Origin: Paenibacillus sp. VTT E-133291
GTDB taxonomy: Bacteria > Bacillota > Bacilli > Paenibacillales > Paenibacillaceae
DNA: 58,787 nt
Direction of reading: 5' to 3'
Assembly (NCBI RefSeq): GCF_002264395.1
Contig: NZ_NFVA01000041.1
Coordinates: 1-58,787, forward strand
This document shows positions 34,501 to 42,791 of the stretch, in pieces. The notes below the pieces were generated by a model. That model did no database searches. It was not told the DNA's origin and worked only from the letters and a program-made list of their open reading frames with translations. Position 1 is the stretch's first letter; each line of letters starts with the position of its first letter. Made by a program: the position numbers and the translations under genes.

Positions 34501-37425
34501 CAGCTTATTTCTCCTACGAACTGGGAGACAGGTGTAGGTACTAATCCGACTTTGAGGGTTAAGGTTGAAGATCCTAACCAAGATAAGATGAATGTTACTT
34601 TCTTTAGAGGATTTAAGTATGATGCTAACCATCCTGAGCAAGGTTTCGCTGGGTTTATAAATGCATCCGATACAGAGCCGCCGAAACAATCCGTACCTGC
34701 GGGTGAAACAGCACTTAGCGGTGATGATTACAGTAAAATAAGCGCGGTGGACGGACAGTATTTAATCAACGATGCTGTAGAGCAATTCCCGTATCAGCGT
34801 TATGAAATTAAGCTTGATGATTCCGTTAAGGCGACAGATCGTGTGGATATTGAATGGAAGGGGAATTCACTTCCAGGTCGTAAAGTAAGTCTCTATGCTT
34901 GGAGTCCTGCTGAAGAGAAGTGGGTGCAGCTGGATCATTTGATCGCCGGAACAGAGGATTTTGAGCTGAAATCGACGGTGACCGTAGGACAATTTGCTAA
35001 TGCACATAGCATTGCTGTTATGGTTCAGGATGAGATTGCGTCTGTGGCTAAGACTGCACCCACAGTAACGCAAGACACCTATGATTTCTCTTTTGTATGG
35101 ATGTCGGATACACAATATTATTCCCAAAGCTACCCTTACATTTATCGTAAGAACGTGAAGTGGATAGCCGACAACAAGGATAATTTGAACCTGAAATATG
35201 TAATTCATACAGGGGATGTAGTGGATAAATCCTATCAAGAGTACGAGTGGAAGGAAGCGGACCAGAACATGAAGGTTCTGGAGGATGCAGGTATTCCTTA
35301 TGGTGTGCTTGCGGGCAACCATGACGTAGGTCATCAAACCGGGGATTATACGAAGTTCTGGGAGTATTTTGGAGAGTGGAGATTCAAGAATATGCCGACC
35401 TTCGGTGGCTCTTATGATAACAACCGGGGCCATTATGATTTGGTTTCTGCAAATGGAAATGATTTTATTATCGTATATATGGGCTGGGGATTGGCTGAAG
35501 AAGAGATTCAATGGATGAATGAGATCGTTGCCCGTTATCCAGAGCGCAAAGCGATTCTTTGCCTCCATGAATACTTGCTGGTTTCTAATAACCGCGCACC
35601 TATTGCGGATAAGATTTTTGAGATGGTTGTAAAACCTAACAAGAACGTAATCGCAGCGTTATCCGGTCATTATCATGATGCTGAGCTGAAGATCGACGAG
35701 CTGGATGATAACGGTGACGGTATTCCGGATCGCAGTGTGTATCAAATGCTGGCAGACTATCAAGGTGCCGAAGAGGGTGGGCTTGGTTATATTAGACTGC
35801 TTCAGTTCGATGTTGCTAACAATAAGCTGCGTGTGAAGACTTATTCGCCTTATCTAGACGATTATAATTATTATGATGAAAATGAATTCCCAGGCAAAGA
35901 TGAGTTCGTATTAGATCTGGATCTACAGCCTGTGACAAAACGTGTAGCTACCGATTATATCGGCGTTAAGGTCTACAGCGATCAGAAAATCGCAGCCAAT
36001 CAGCAAGTAGAGAGCGGTGCGGAGACTCAGGTTACTTGGAGCAAACGGAATCCGGATAGTTACTACCAATGGTATACAAAGGTCGAGGATGATCACTCCG
36101 GCAGTGTGCTTTCAGATATTTGGGGCTTTTACACTGGAAAAGAGGATGTAACACCGACGCCAACACCGACGCCAACACCGACGCCGACGCCAGAGGTATC
36201 GCCATCGCCTGAAGTGACACCGGCACCTCCAGTAGGTTCATCAGTGCCCACAGTGTCTCCGAGTCCTACAGCTACACCTGTAGCGGAAAAAGGAAGCGTT
36301 GAACTGACCCTCGGAAGTGACGGTATGTATATTGCTAATTCTGCAGCATTAAAGAAGCTGATAGAGGAAGCTGCGACAGGTGGAAATATCAAGATTAGCT
36401 TAGGCAAAGGCGCTTTGACCCAAGATCAGATTAAACTTGCACTTGACGCAGCGAGCATCCAACAGGCTGCCGACAAGAAGCTGAGTCTGAATATTGTATC
36501 TTCCAGCATTACATTAAGCGTACCAACAAGCTCTTTACCAGCGATCCCAGCCGGAAGCGATATGCTGCTGCTGAGTGTTGATACAAGTACGATATCTGTA
36601 CCAACCAATGTCGCTGGAATGAGTCCATCCAGAGCTGCCGTTACGCTGAACCTTAGTATCACAGCAGGCGGCAAAGAAACGGCTATTCACCAGTTTAAAG
36701 GTGCTGTTACCATTACATTGACGCTGACGAAGGAACAGCTTGCTAAGATCGATACTGATTTTGCAGGCGTCTATTATGTAAATGGCAGTACCTTGACATA
36801 TTTGGGTGGCGTTTTTAAAGGTAATGCCGTTACCTTTACAACAGATCATTTCTCTTCCTTCGCGGTACTGGAATACCAGAAGCAATTTAGTGATACCGCT
36901 GGTCACTGGGCAGAGTCGTACATTTCCAAGCTGACGGCTAAGCATGTGATTATGGGTATCGACGATACACATTATGGTCCACAAGCTAATGTAACCCGTG
37001 CGGATTTTGTTACACTAGCCATTCGTTCACTTGGATTGGATGAGGCTAGTGGAACTATCGCACAAAGTACTTTTGCAGATGTATCTGAGGATGCATATTA
37101 TGCCTCATCGATAGACAAGGCGGTCCAGCTTGGGCTCATTCAAGGCAGTGATGGCAAGTTCCGGCCTAAAGATGCGATAACTCGTGAAGAAGCGGCTGTA
37201 GTCCTCCAGAAATTGATACAGTACAAAGCTGGTTCAGACTCTTCTGGTGCTGCTACTGCAAGCTTTAAGGATATGAACAGCGTATCGGACTGGGCGAAGC
37301 AAGCGGTAAGTGAATTGAAAGCCAAGGGAATCCTTGACGGCAAGGGTGACAATAACTTTGATCCTCGTGGCAAAGTAACCCGGGCTGAAATTGCAAAACT
37401 GTTATATGGAATAATCAATTTATAA
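31570..37425 (+). CDS. S-layer-anchored multidomain metallophosphoesterase
   Basis: Cell-surface protein of 1951 residues. A signal peptide ends in PAGYA. Two lamin-tail domains follow, each with an EFVEVYNNT or EFIEVYNNT core (about residues 75-190 and 365-490), then several Ig-like beta segments. A calcineurin-type phosphoesterase has WMSDTQYY, HTGDVVDKS, AGNHDVGHQ and SGHYHD (about 1170-1390). A Pro-Thr repeat linker (about 1525-1570) leads to a beta domain and three SLH domains (from about 1770) with TRAD, TREE and TRAE motifs that bind cell-wall polymer. The frame opens at 31507, but the TTG at 31570 directly precedes the signal peptide. GGGGAG lies 11 bases before it; GTG at 31558 is an alternative. 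The likely role is hydrolysing phosphate esters at the cell surface. Confidence 0.9.
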   Translation: MRITAKAKRFLSSVIASSLMLGIMVPAGYAEEQQLDTEQTSSELGAHFDEQVELDTLLNQPTVVADVYATPAHPGALLITEVVPDTKNVKGADGSSVDGYEFVEVYNNTDEPVNFKDYYFYYYNRDKWITNGDAVIPAHGNIVFWIMNGNNLNVPAEDFIKNFNPSASLKEGVNLFRINGGGGMANTDTRSLQIKSKAGDALIISSSYGKEQVKENNGIFYQFSQADSSTMSLMAISGKAAATPGTVEPEQLPIPVPGDKQPLIEHHTQSSVDPADLPITAKITNLEIGPDGALPVVKLQYGSPSQAKDTVITMTSKGDNQFTALIPAAALEEPELHYSIRVNNVTEHYSVQVNLPAFDSNNVPPLLVTELLPNSTNVKGTSTDAFEFIEVYNNTDAPVDFKNYKIYYRYPDKGNASDVKWPSTKESFVIPAQQSVVFWIMNSANSTYTADDFNTEFNTNLIDGTNLFLIKSDGMANSGRRAVVIKSNTEKEISSAYYDADLTYEGGAKGDDTKENKALLYKYPVNGQSKMLKISTGSAVPSPGQVDVGLVPSTPIHVEPDTENPTVNDLTAVTEIDQSMSLDLKAFADDNKAITSVEVRVASDKQPDFVSHNLSQDFNDSLYHYKLSSADLIGRNEIQYYFVVSDGTNEVESPVMKVKITGGPDQSALRLNVKDGQFIHGSMTVKGTSATAKADAVDLSIDNKVLSNHEAYAALENDAYFVFEAKNVDYYFKNGITMGPEELGDASILYTFMDPITSYTTLTFPISSAALQVGTDNVIYIRAGSKSSPFDPRPEENKDDFEVKNVRLLLADGTEIWDPAYAERDKEIKMGDSAGKHESIGFRFDLKSDLFRSKAYDWNTKEAADGEHKVTLTEGGSKVSSSVIVDNTPPSIKASIEDGKTYRGNFEIAAQITDTYAGVDKVSVKLDGKGIELPYATSSGKLTAGEHTLSITALDKIGNQAEKVVIFDVPNENPFAPQLISPTNWETGVGTNPTLRVKVEDPNQDKMNVTFFRGFKYDANHPEQGFAGFINASDTEPPKQSVPAGETALSGDDYSKISAVDGQYLINDAVEQFPYQRYEIKLDDSVKATDRVDIEWKGNSLPGRKVSLYAWSPAEEKWVQLDHLIAGTEDFELKSTVTVGQFANAHSIAVMVQDEIASVAKTAPTVTQDTYDFSFVWMSDTQYYSQSYPYIYRKNVKWIADNKDNLNLKYVIHTGDVVDKSYQEYEWKEADQNMKVLEDAGIPYGVLAGNHDVGHQTGDYTKFWEYFGEWRFKNMPTFGGSYDNNRGHYDLVSANGNDFIIVYMGWGLAEEEIQWMNEIVARYPERKAILCLHEYLLVSNNRAPIADKIFEMVVKPNKNVIAALSGHYHDAELKIDELDDNGDGIPDRSVYQMLADYQGAEEGGLGYIRLLQFDVANNKLRVKTYSPYLDDYNYYDENEFPGKDEFVLDLDLQPVTKRVATDYIGVKVYSDQKIAANQQVESGAETQVTWSKRNPDSYYQWYTKVEDDHSGSVLSDIWGFYTGKEDVTPTPTPTPTPTPTPEVSPSPEVTPAPPVGSSVPTVSPSPTATPVAEKGSVELTLGSDGMYIANSAALKKLIEEAATGGNIKISLGKGALTQDQIKLALDAASIQQAADKKLSLNIVSSSITLSVPTSSLPAIPAGSDMLLLSVDTSTISVPTNVAGMSPSRAAVTLNLSITAGGKETAIHQFKGAVTITLTLTKEQLAKIDTDFAGVYYVNGSTLTYLGGVFKGNAVTFTTDHFSSFAVLEYQKQFSDTAGHWAESYISKLTAKHVIMGIDDTHYGPQANVTRADFVTLAIRSLGLDEASGTIAQSTFADVSEDAYYASSIDKAVQLGLIQGSDGKFRPKDAITREEAAVVLQKLIQYKAGSDSSGAATASFKDMNSVSDWAKQAVSELKAKGILDGKGDNNFDPRGKVTRAEIAKLLYGIINL
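36148..36195 (+). repeat. ACACCGACGCCA-type microsatellite encoding a Pro-Thr linker
   Basis: A 12-base unit repeats about 3.5 times with small changes, giving alternating Pro-Thr codons. It encodes the flexible linker between the phosphoesterase part and the anchoring part. Such tracts can change length by slippage in whole codons. Confidence 0.8.
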
Positions 37426-37441
37426 GGATAGTTTGGCAAAG

Positions 37442-37471
37442 GCAGACAGAGGGAACTCTGGTCTGCTTTTG
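37442..37471 (+). terminator. Terminator after the S-layer phosphoesterase gene
   Basis: GCAGACAGAG (37442-37451) pairs with CTCTGGTCTGC (37456-37466), with one bulged G, and is followed by TTTTGTCATTTTTT. Confidence 0.8.
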
Positions 37472-37570
37472 TCATTTTTTATCCCTTTTCTTCTATGAAA
37501 GTAGGAAATTCTTACTATTTATATGATTTTTCATATATAATATTTTTGAATAAATTTTTAATAGATAATC

Positions 37571-37811
37571 TAACTTCCTGCTGACAGTCCTAATGATTTC
37601 TTTCGTAATTACACTTGTCATTCGCGATGATTCGGCAGTTATTCTCCTGGTTAAAGCACTTCTTCTAATTGGCACAGGAATGGGTATTCAACCATGGGTA
37701 CTTGTATTCCTTATTGTTTTATCCACTGATCCCATCTTCTTTGCTTATCAATTACCAACGTATTTAAACGCTTATTATAGTGCTGGCTCGGACTCATCCT
37801 ATAATACATAG
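37571..37811 (+). pseudogene. Remnant of an anion-permease gene (C-terminal fragment)
   Basis: A frame open after a TAA at about 37567 encodes two hydrophobic segments. They are followed by PWVLVFLIVLSTDPIFFAYQ and LPTYLNAYYS, which resemble the C-terminal helices of DASS/arsenite-type anion transporters from memory of that family. No ribosome binding site, N-terminal helices or promoter go with it. I read it as the decayed tail of a lost transporter gene rather than a working small protein. The stop falls just before the ribosome binding site of the adenylate cyclase gene. The remaining spacer (37426-37570) is AT-rich and shows only the terminator. Confidence 0.5.
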
Positions 37812-37827
37812 ATTGGAGAAACGAACC

Positions 37828-39588
37828 TTGAGAGTAAAGCTAGCACATATTTTACTTCTGCTAACTGTAATTTTTGCGATTCTACTGTATAGAGGGAGTC
37901 TCGACTCCATTGATCATCTGTTACAAGATCGCGTGATGCAGCACGAGCGCACAGTGGACACTACCATTGCGATTATCGGGATAGACGATCAGAGCTTGGA
38001 GGACTTCGGCAGCTGGCCGTGGAGCAGAAATGTTCATGCACAGCTGCTAGATACACTTTCCGAGGGACATCCAGCCGTAATTGGGTTTGACCTGACGTTC
38101 CCGGTGGGTTCGGAGGATCCCGAGGTGGATGCCGAGTTCGCTGCGGCTGTCGCTCGGGCGGGAAATGTTATTCTGCCCATATATGGTACCTTTGCACCTA
38201 ATACCGAGCAAGGAAAGATTGAAGCACTGGAGCTGACTGAGCCGTTTGAGGCCTTGAGGGAGGCTGCCGCTGCAACCGCCCATATTAATACCATTACCGA
38301 CACCGACCGTGTGGTACGTAAGGCGCTTTATTCTTTTGACTATAAAGGAAAGCCAATTCATAGTTTGTCATGGACAGTCTTTCAGAAATATCAAGAGGTG
38401 ATGGGGGGCACTGCTGATCCACAGAAGCTCCCGCTAGATGACTTTGGACGTTTCTATATCCCCTATTCAGGCAGTAAAGGAGCCTTTGAGGAGATTCCTT
38501 ATTCGGCAGTGCTTAACGGAGAAGTACCGCCATCTTATTTTGAGAATAGAATTGTACTTATTGGGCCATATGCTACAGGGTTTAAGGATGACTTCCTAAC
38601 ACCAATTAGCGGAAAAAACACATTATATGGTGTGGAAATTCATGCGAATATCATTCAATCTTTGCTGGACGATAATTATAAACGGGTACTGGACTGGAAG
38701 TGGAATGAGGCAGTATTGCTTTTTGTTGCGCTCCTAGCCTATCTACTATTCCGTAAGGTGAAGATGTTATATTCCTATGTGGTCATTGTGGTCATCATTG
38801 CCCTACTTATCTTTGCGGGTCGTTATTTTTATGACCATGGAACGGTAATTTCACTAGGTTACGTGATTCCTTTTCTAATCGTTAGCTGCATTATCGTGAT
38901 AGCCTTTCAATATTTAGAAGAATTGATGGAGAAGCGTAGAGTTACGGATATTTTTGGCCGATATGTTGCCCCGCAGGTAGTGGATCAAATTCTCAAGAAC
39001 GGTCAGGAAGGGCTGAAGCTTGGAGGAAGCCGCAGAGAGTTGAGCTTGCTATTCGTCGATATTCGCGGATTCACCCTGTTGTCGGAGGCTGCTGAACCGG
39101 AGGAGATTGTTGAGATTCTGAATGAGTATCTGGATTTGACCGCGAGTTGTATTTTTAAGTATGATGGCACGCTGGATAAGTTCATCGGGGATGCCACGAT
39201 GGCGATTTTTAATGCTCCATTGCTGTTGGAGGATCATCCGATGCAAGCAGTAAAGGCTGCGTGGGCGATGAAGCAAGGTTCGGCGGCGGTGGAACAAAAG
39301 CTGTTCGAACGGTTTGGACTGGTCGTTAAATTTGGTATTGGGGTACATACTGGCCCTGCTGTATTTGGGAATATCGGCTCCAAGACACGGATGGATTATA
39401 CAGCGATTGGAGACACCGTCAACACAGCAGCCCGATTGGAAAGCAATGCCAAGCCTGGGCAAATCCTCATCAGTGAGGCTACCTACGCTTTTGTAAAAGA
39501 TAGAGTATCTGCTGTTTCATTAGGAGAGATCAAGGTAAAGGGCAAGGAGCAAGGAATCCATGTCTATGAATTGGAGGGATTGCGATGA
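37828..39588 (+). CDS. CHASE2-domain class III adenylate/guanylate cyclase
   Basis: Membrane-bound cyclase of 586 residues. An N-terminal helix leads to an extracellular CHASE2 sensor (about 25-295) with the typical IAIIGIDDQSLEDFGSWPWS and PAVIGFDLTFP. Three closely spaced helices (about 295-365) follow, then a short HAMP-like connector. The class III catalytic domain has metal-binding LLFVDIRGFT (Asp near 411) and KFIGDATMAIF (Asp near 455), and ends with DYTAIGDTVNTAARLES. The frame opens at a GTG at 37780; the TTG at 37828 has TTGGAG nine bases upstream and begins right before the first helix. It overlaps the FecR gene (ATGA). The nucleotide made, cAMP or cGMP, is not certain, though the Lys in TLDKFIGD points to ATP. 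Confidence 0.9.
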   Translation: MRVKLAHILLLLTVIFAILLYRGSLDSIDHLLQDRVMQHERTVDTTIAIIGIDDQSLEDFGSWPWSRNVHAQLLDTLSEGHPAVIGFDLTFPVGSEDPEVDAEFAAAVARAGNVILPIYGTFAPNTEQGKIEALELTEPFEALREAAAATAHINTITDTDRVVRKALYSFDYKGKPIHSLSWTVFQKYQEVMGGTADPQKLPLDDFGRFYIPYSGSKGAFEEIPYSAVLNGEVPPSYFENRIVLIGPYATGFKDDFLTPISGKNTLYGVEIHANIIQSLLDDNYKRVLDWKWNEAVLLFVALLAYLLFRKVKMLYSYVVIVVIIALLIFAGRYFYDHGTVISLGYVIPFLIVSCIIVIAFQYLEELMEKRRVTDIFGRYVAPQVVDQILKNGQEGLKLGGSRRELSLLFVDIRGFTLLSEAAEPEEIVEILNEYLDLTASCIFKYDGTLDKFIGDATMAIFNAPLLLEDHPMQAVKAAWAMKQGSAAVEQKLFERFGLVVKFGIGVHTGPAVFGNIGSKTRMDYTAIGDTVNTAARLESNAKPGQILISEATYAFVKDRVSAVSLGEIKVKGKEQGIHVYELEGLR

Positions 39589-41225
39589 AGGTGAAGTCGT
39601 TAAAGCTTACATTGTCGTTTATGCTGATATTCAGCATTCTTTGGCCAGCGGTTGTCACAGAGGCGAAGGACAGCGTTAAGGTGGGGAAAATAACCGCAGT
39701 CTCAGGAAAGTCTGAGGTGAAAAAGAGTGGGGGGACGAAGAAATTCAACGCTTTTAAAGGGATGGCGATTACGCAAGGCGATACGATTATAACGGGTTCT
39801 GATGGACAAGTTAATCTCGATCTCGACGCTAACAAAGAAGTTACGATTGGAGCAGGGACGACACTTACCATTAGCCAATTAGTCGAAAGCGCAAAGGCAT
39901 TGGGTGGAAAAACAAGCCTGAAGCTACAAAACGGGCAAGTTTTGATTAAGGTGAAAAAGAAGCTGGATGGCGACTCCAGGTTCGAGATTGAGACACCGAC
40001 GGCTATCATGGGCGTTATGGGCACAGAGTTTTTTGTTAGCGTTAATCCTAATCAAGGGAATCCAGCTCTGATTGGAGGGCTAGGAAATAATGGATATCTG
40101 GGGGTTTTGGAAGGAACCGTTCGCGTGGCTTCGCCTTTAAATCCGAATGCTAATGCGTTTTCGATTACTGCTTCCCAGCAGCTTTTAATGAATGGTCAAC
40201 AATGGAATAGGGAGCCGCTATCCTTGGAAGGATTGCCGCCTTTTGCTCTGGAACAGCATATGAAATACTTACAGGAAGAACAGAAGTTAACCGAAGTTAT
40301 GAAGAATCAGCTCGAACGTTTAATACAACAAAAGAAAGACGCTATGGCAGCGCTTAAACCAACACCTACGCCTGCGCCTCAGATTATCTATCCTGTATCT
40401 CCTTCTGCTAGTCCTGGCAAAGGGGTTGTGCCGACATCAGCTCCGACATTGACGCCGGAACCAACGGCATCACCAACGCCGATGCCGGAACCTGCCGAGA
40501 CTCCCGTGCCAACGGAAACACCAGCTCCTATCGGTGTACCAGAGCTGGATCAGCAGGAATTTAGAGACCATATCTATGATTATCTCATCCGTGATAATAA
40601 GATTGTTGTGCCGTTTACAGCTCCACTGGCTTTTAATATAGCAGATGACTCTAATCCTAATGAGATCAGGAATATGGTGAAAGTTATGTTGGGTGAGAGT
40701 GAGAGCATGTTCGAAATAGGTGAGGTAATCATTGAAGAGAACAAGCTGGTTCTTTATCTAATGGACCGAATTTCTTATGGGTCTGTAGTTCAAATTAAAG
40801 TTAGTGGCGGTTTGTTAAAGAATGCTCTTTCCGGGGAGGTTCAGGAAGAAGATCAACAGCTATTCAATGAGGGCTTTTATTTCGAAGGACAAGTTGCTCC
40901 AAGTCATTTTAACTATACCGAGGTTGTAGGTGAAGGCGATGCTCCAGAGTTTACGATTCACTCACTGGGTTATGATACGGGGCAGATTGGATATCGGCCG
41001 GGATTGTCTGGGGGAGAACTTCATCCTCTGGAAAGCAAGGATTACACGCTGGTTCGAAACGATGAGAATACCTTTGTACTCAAACTTTTGCCAGAATTCT
41101 TGAACGCAATGGGTTCTGAGCCTTATATCGTGATCATTCCCATAGTGAAAAATATAGTAGCAGATGAAGGTTCTATGCAAATTGTAATAGACGAGCTCAG
41201 GCTCTATGTAAATATGCAATTCTAA
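39585..41225 (+). CDS. FecR-domain exported protein
   Basis: Secreted protein of 546 residues: signal peptide to about residue 27, then a FecR domain (about 30-190) including GMAITQGDTIITGSDGQVNL and IETPTAIMGVMGTEFFVSV. A Pro/Thr/Ala-rich spacer (about 260-325) follows, then a C-terminal part of roughly 220 residues with no family I recognise. In iron-uptake systems FecR relays a surface signal to a sigma factor. Here there is no sigma factor; the gene is instead coupled by ATGA overlap to a CHASE2 cyclase and followed by an NHL protein. The inference is that the FecR domain acts outside the membrane next to the CHASE2 sensor. It has no transmembrane anchor besides the signal. Confidence 0.88.
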   Translation: MKVKSLKLTLSFMLIFSILWPAVVTEAKDSVKVGKITAVSGKSEVKKSGGTKKFNAFKGMAITQGDTIITGSDGQVNLDLDANKEVTIGAGTTLTISQLVESAKALGGKTSLKLQNGQVLIKVKKKLDGDSRFEIETPTAIMGVMGTEFFVSVNPNQGNPALIGGLGNNGYLGVLEGTVRVASPLNPNANAFSITASQQLLMNGQQWNREPLSLEGLPPFALEQHMKYLQEEQKLTEVMKNQLERLIQQKKDAMAALKPTPTPAPQIIYPVSPSASPGKGVVPTSAPTLTPEPTASPTPMPEPAETPVPTETPAPIGVPELDQQEFRDHIYDYLIRDNKIVVPFTAPLAFNIADDSNPNEIRNMVKVMLGESESMFEIGEVIIEENKLVLYLMDRISYGSVVQIKVSGGLLKNALSGEVQEEDQQLFNEGFYFEGQVAPSHFNYTEVVGEGDAPEFTIHSLGYDTGQIGYRPGLSGGELHPLESKDYTLVRNDENTFVLKLLPEFLNAMGSEPYIVIIPIVKNIVADEGSMQIVIDELRLYVNMQF

Positions 41226-41260
41226 GGGTGCGGTAACCCTTGAGAGGAGAAAATAACGCA

Positions 41261-42730
41261 ATGAACAAGAAACTTATCTCCATCGCTTGCGGATTTATGC
41301 TTATAAGCGCAACATTTTCCAATATCGTAGCGGCGGAAACAGCACAAAACACGAAGGACGGCATTCAAGGGAGTATCGTCAAGAATGGTTCGTCGAATGC
41401 TGTATCCTCTCTTAAGCAGCCGTTGGGCGTGGTTACCGTACCTGGTAGCAACGATCTCATTATCGTGCAATCTGGAAGTGGTACTATCAGCAAGTGGAGT
41501 AATGGCGATCTACAGACGGTAGTTGGACATGATGCTGAAGGGTATACCGATGGTAAGAGCGAAGAGGCCTTGTTTAATCATCCGACATACACTGCCGCTG
41601 ATAGTAAAGGCAATATCTATATCAGTGATACCGATAACCATGTAATCCGTAAAATAGAGAACGGAAAAGTGTACACCCTCGCAGGAACGGGAATCGCTGG
41701 CTATAAAGATGGACAACCCAATGTGGCGCAATTTAACGCCCCAGGCGGATTAGCGATAGATAGCAATAACAATGTATTCGTAGCCGATACGCTGAATCAT
41801 CTGATTCGCAAAGTTACACCGGAAGGTGTTGTGAGTACTTTTGCGGGTCAGCAGAGCAACGATGGTGCTTATTTGGACGGTGCGGTGACTTCGGCCAAGT
41901 TTAATGAGCCTGTGGGTCTTGTGTTCGATGAAACCGGTAATCTCTATGTGGCAGACAGTGGAAATCAGATGATCCGATGGATTAAAGGCGATAAGGTTGA
42001 GACCTTTGCAGGCAAAGCAACCCCTATTGATCCAGTGACTGGTTATATGGCTGGAGGGTTCCAGAATGGCGATCGCCAGACGGCATTGTTCAATCGTCCT
42101 CGTGGTCTGGCTTATGCCGATGGAGTGTTGCTGATTGCTGATAGTCTAAATCATCGGGTTCGGGCCATTCAGAAGGATGGAAGAGTCATCACAGTTGCAG
42201 GACAGGGCATCTCGGGAGATCAGGTTGGAGCATTGGATCAAGTGATGTTTAATCAGCCTTCCGGTGTTGCGCTTGGCTCCGGGAAATTGTATGTGACAGA
42301 TACGCTGAATAATAAGTTAAAGGTATTAGAACTCGACTTGCAAGCCCTTAAGCCACTTCGTAGCGAAGCTGATCTGCTTGATGCAGTCTCGCTAATGCCA
42401 GCAGGTAAGGACATCCAAGTATGGTTGGACAGAGTGCAGGTGAAGTTAAACACTGCCACTCTACCAATTAAGGAGTCGGGTAAAATATATTTACCGGTTA
42501 GAGCGTTATTTAGCTCATGGGGAGCGGATATTCGTTGGGATGCGGGAAGTAAAGAGACGATGATTAGCAAAGGGGAGTGGACACTTTCCCTAAAGCCAAA
42601 CGGGGGGCTTAATGTGCAAAACATAAAGGGTACTTTGTATGTAGCAGCCGATTACTTGCCGACCGTTTCATCTTTTATGCAGGTTTATGATGAGGATAGT
42701 CAGGCAATTGTAATCGAAACTGGACGATAA
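41261..42730 (+). CDS. NHL-repeat exported protein with C-terminal stalk domain
   Basis: Secreted protein of 489 residues with a signal peptide to about residue 25 (SNIVAAE). About five NHL-type beta-propeller repeats (45-365) follow, each built on patterns such as NIYISDTDNHVIRKI and NVFVADTLNHLIRKV, with GTGIAGYKDG-type turns. The C-terminal 110 residues form a copper-amine-oxidase-type stalk domain (KIYLPVRALFSSWGADIRWD). The frame begins earlier at 41240, but GAGAGGAG lies before the ATG at 41261. It is third in the cyclase-FecR operon, 35 bases after FecR. NHL propellers bind ligands or partner proteins; a sensing or scaffolding role outside the cell is likely. A terminator follows. Confidence 0.9.
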   Translation: MNKKLISIACGFMLISATFSNIVAAETAQNTKDGIQGSIVKNGSSNAVSSLKQPLGVVTVPGSNDLIIVQSGSGTISKWSNGDLQTVVGHDAEGYTDGKSEEALFNHPTYTAADSKGNIYISDTDNHVIRKIENGKVYTLAGTGIAGYKDGQPNVAQFNAPGGLAIDSNNNVFVADTLNHLIRKVTPEGVVSTFAGQQSNDGAYLDGAVTSAKFNEPVGLVFDETGNLYVADSGNQMIRWIKGDKVETFAGKATPIDPVTGYMAGGFQNGDRQTALFNRPRGLAYADGVLLIADSLNHRVRAIQKDGRVITVAGQGISGDQVGALDQVMFNQPSGVALGSGKLYVTDTLNNKLKVLELDLQALKPLRSEADLLDAVSLMPAGKDIQVWLDRVQVKLNTATLPIKESGKIYLPVRALFSSWGADIRWDAGSKETMISKGEWTLSLKPNGGLNVQNIKGTLYVAADYLPTVSSFMQVYDEDSQAIVIETGR

Positions 42731-42757
42731 TTATCCGCTATGTCCTTTACAGGAGTT

Positions 42758-42791
42758 AAGGCTGTCGAGAAAATTCTCGACAGCCTTTTTT
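42758..42791 (+). terminator. Terminator after the NHL gene
   Basis: AAGGCTGTCGAGAA (42758-42771) pairs with TTCTCGACAGCCTT (42774-42787), followed by TTTT. It lies between converging genes. The minus side has no T run. Confidence 0.88.

Noticed and set aside
34867..35568. A long minus-strand frame of 233 codons inside the S-layer phosphoesterase gene
   Set aside because: It lies opposite the conserved phosphoesterase motifs, has no ribosome binding site and no recognisable domain, so it is a shadow of the real gene.
36032..36407. Minus-strand frames with Gly-Val or Ser-Val repeats opposite the Pro-Thr linker
   Set aside because: They are produced by the ACACCGACGCCA microsatellite and have no start signals.
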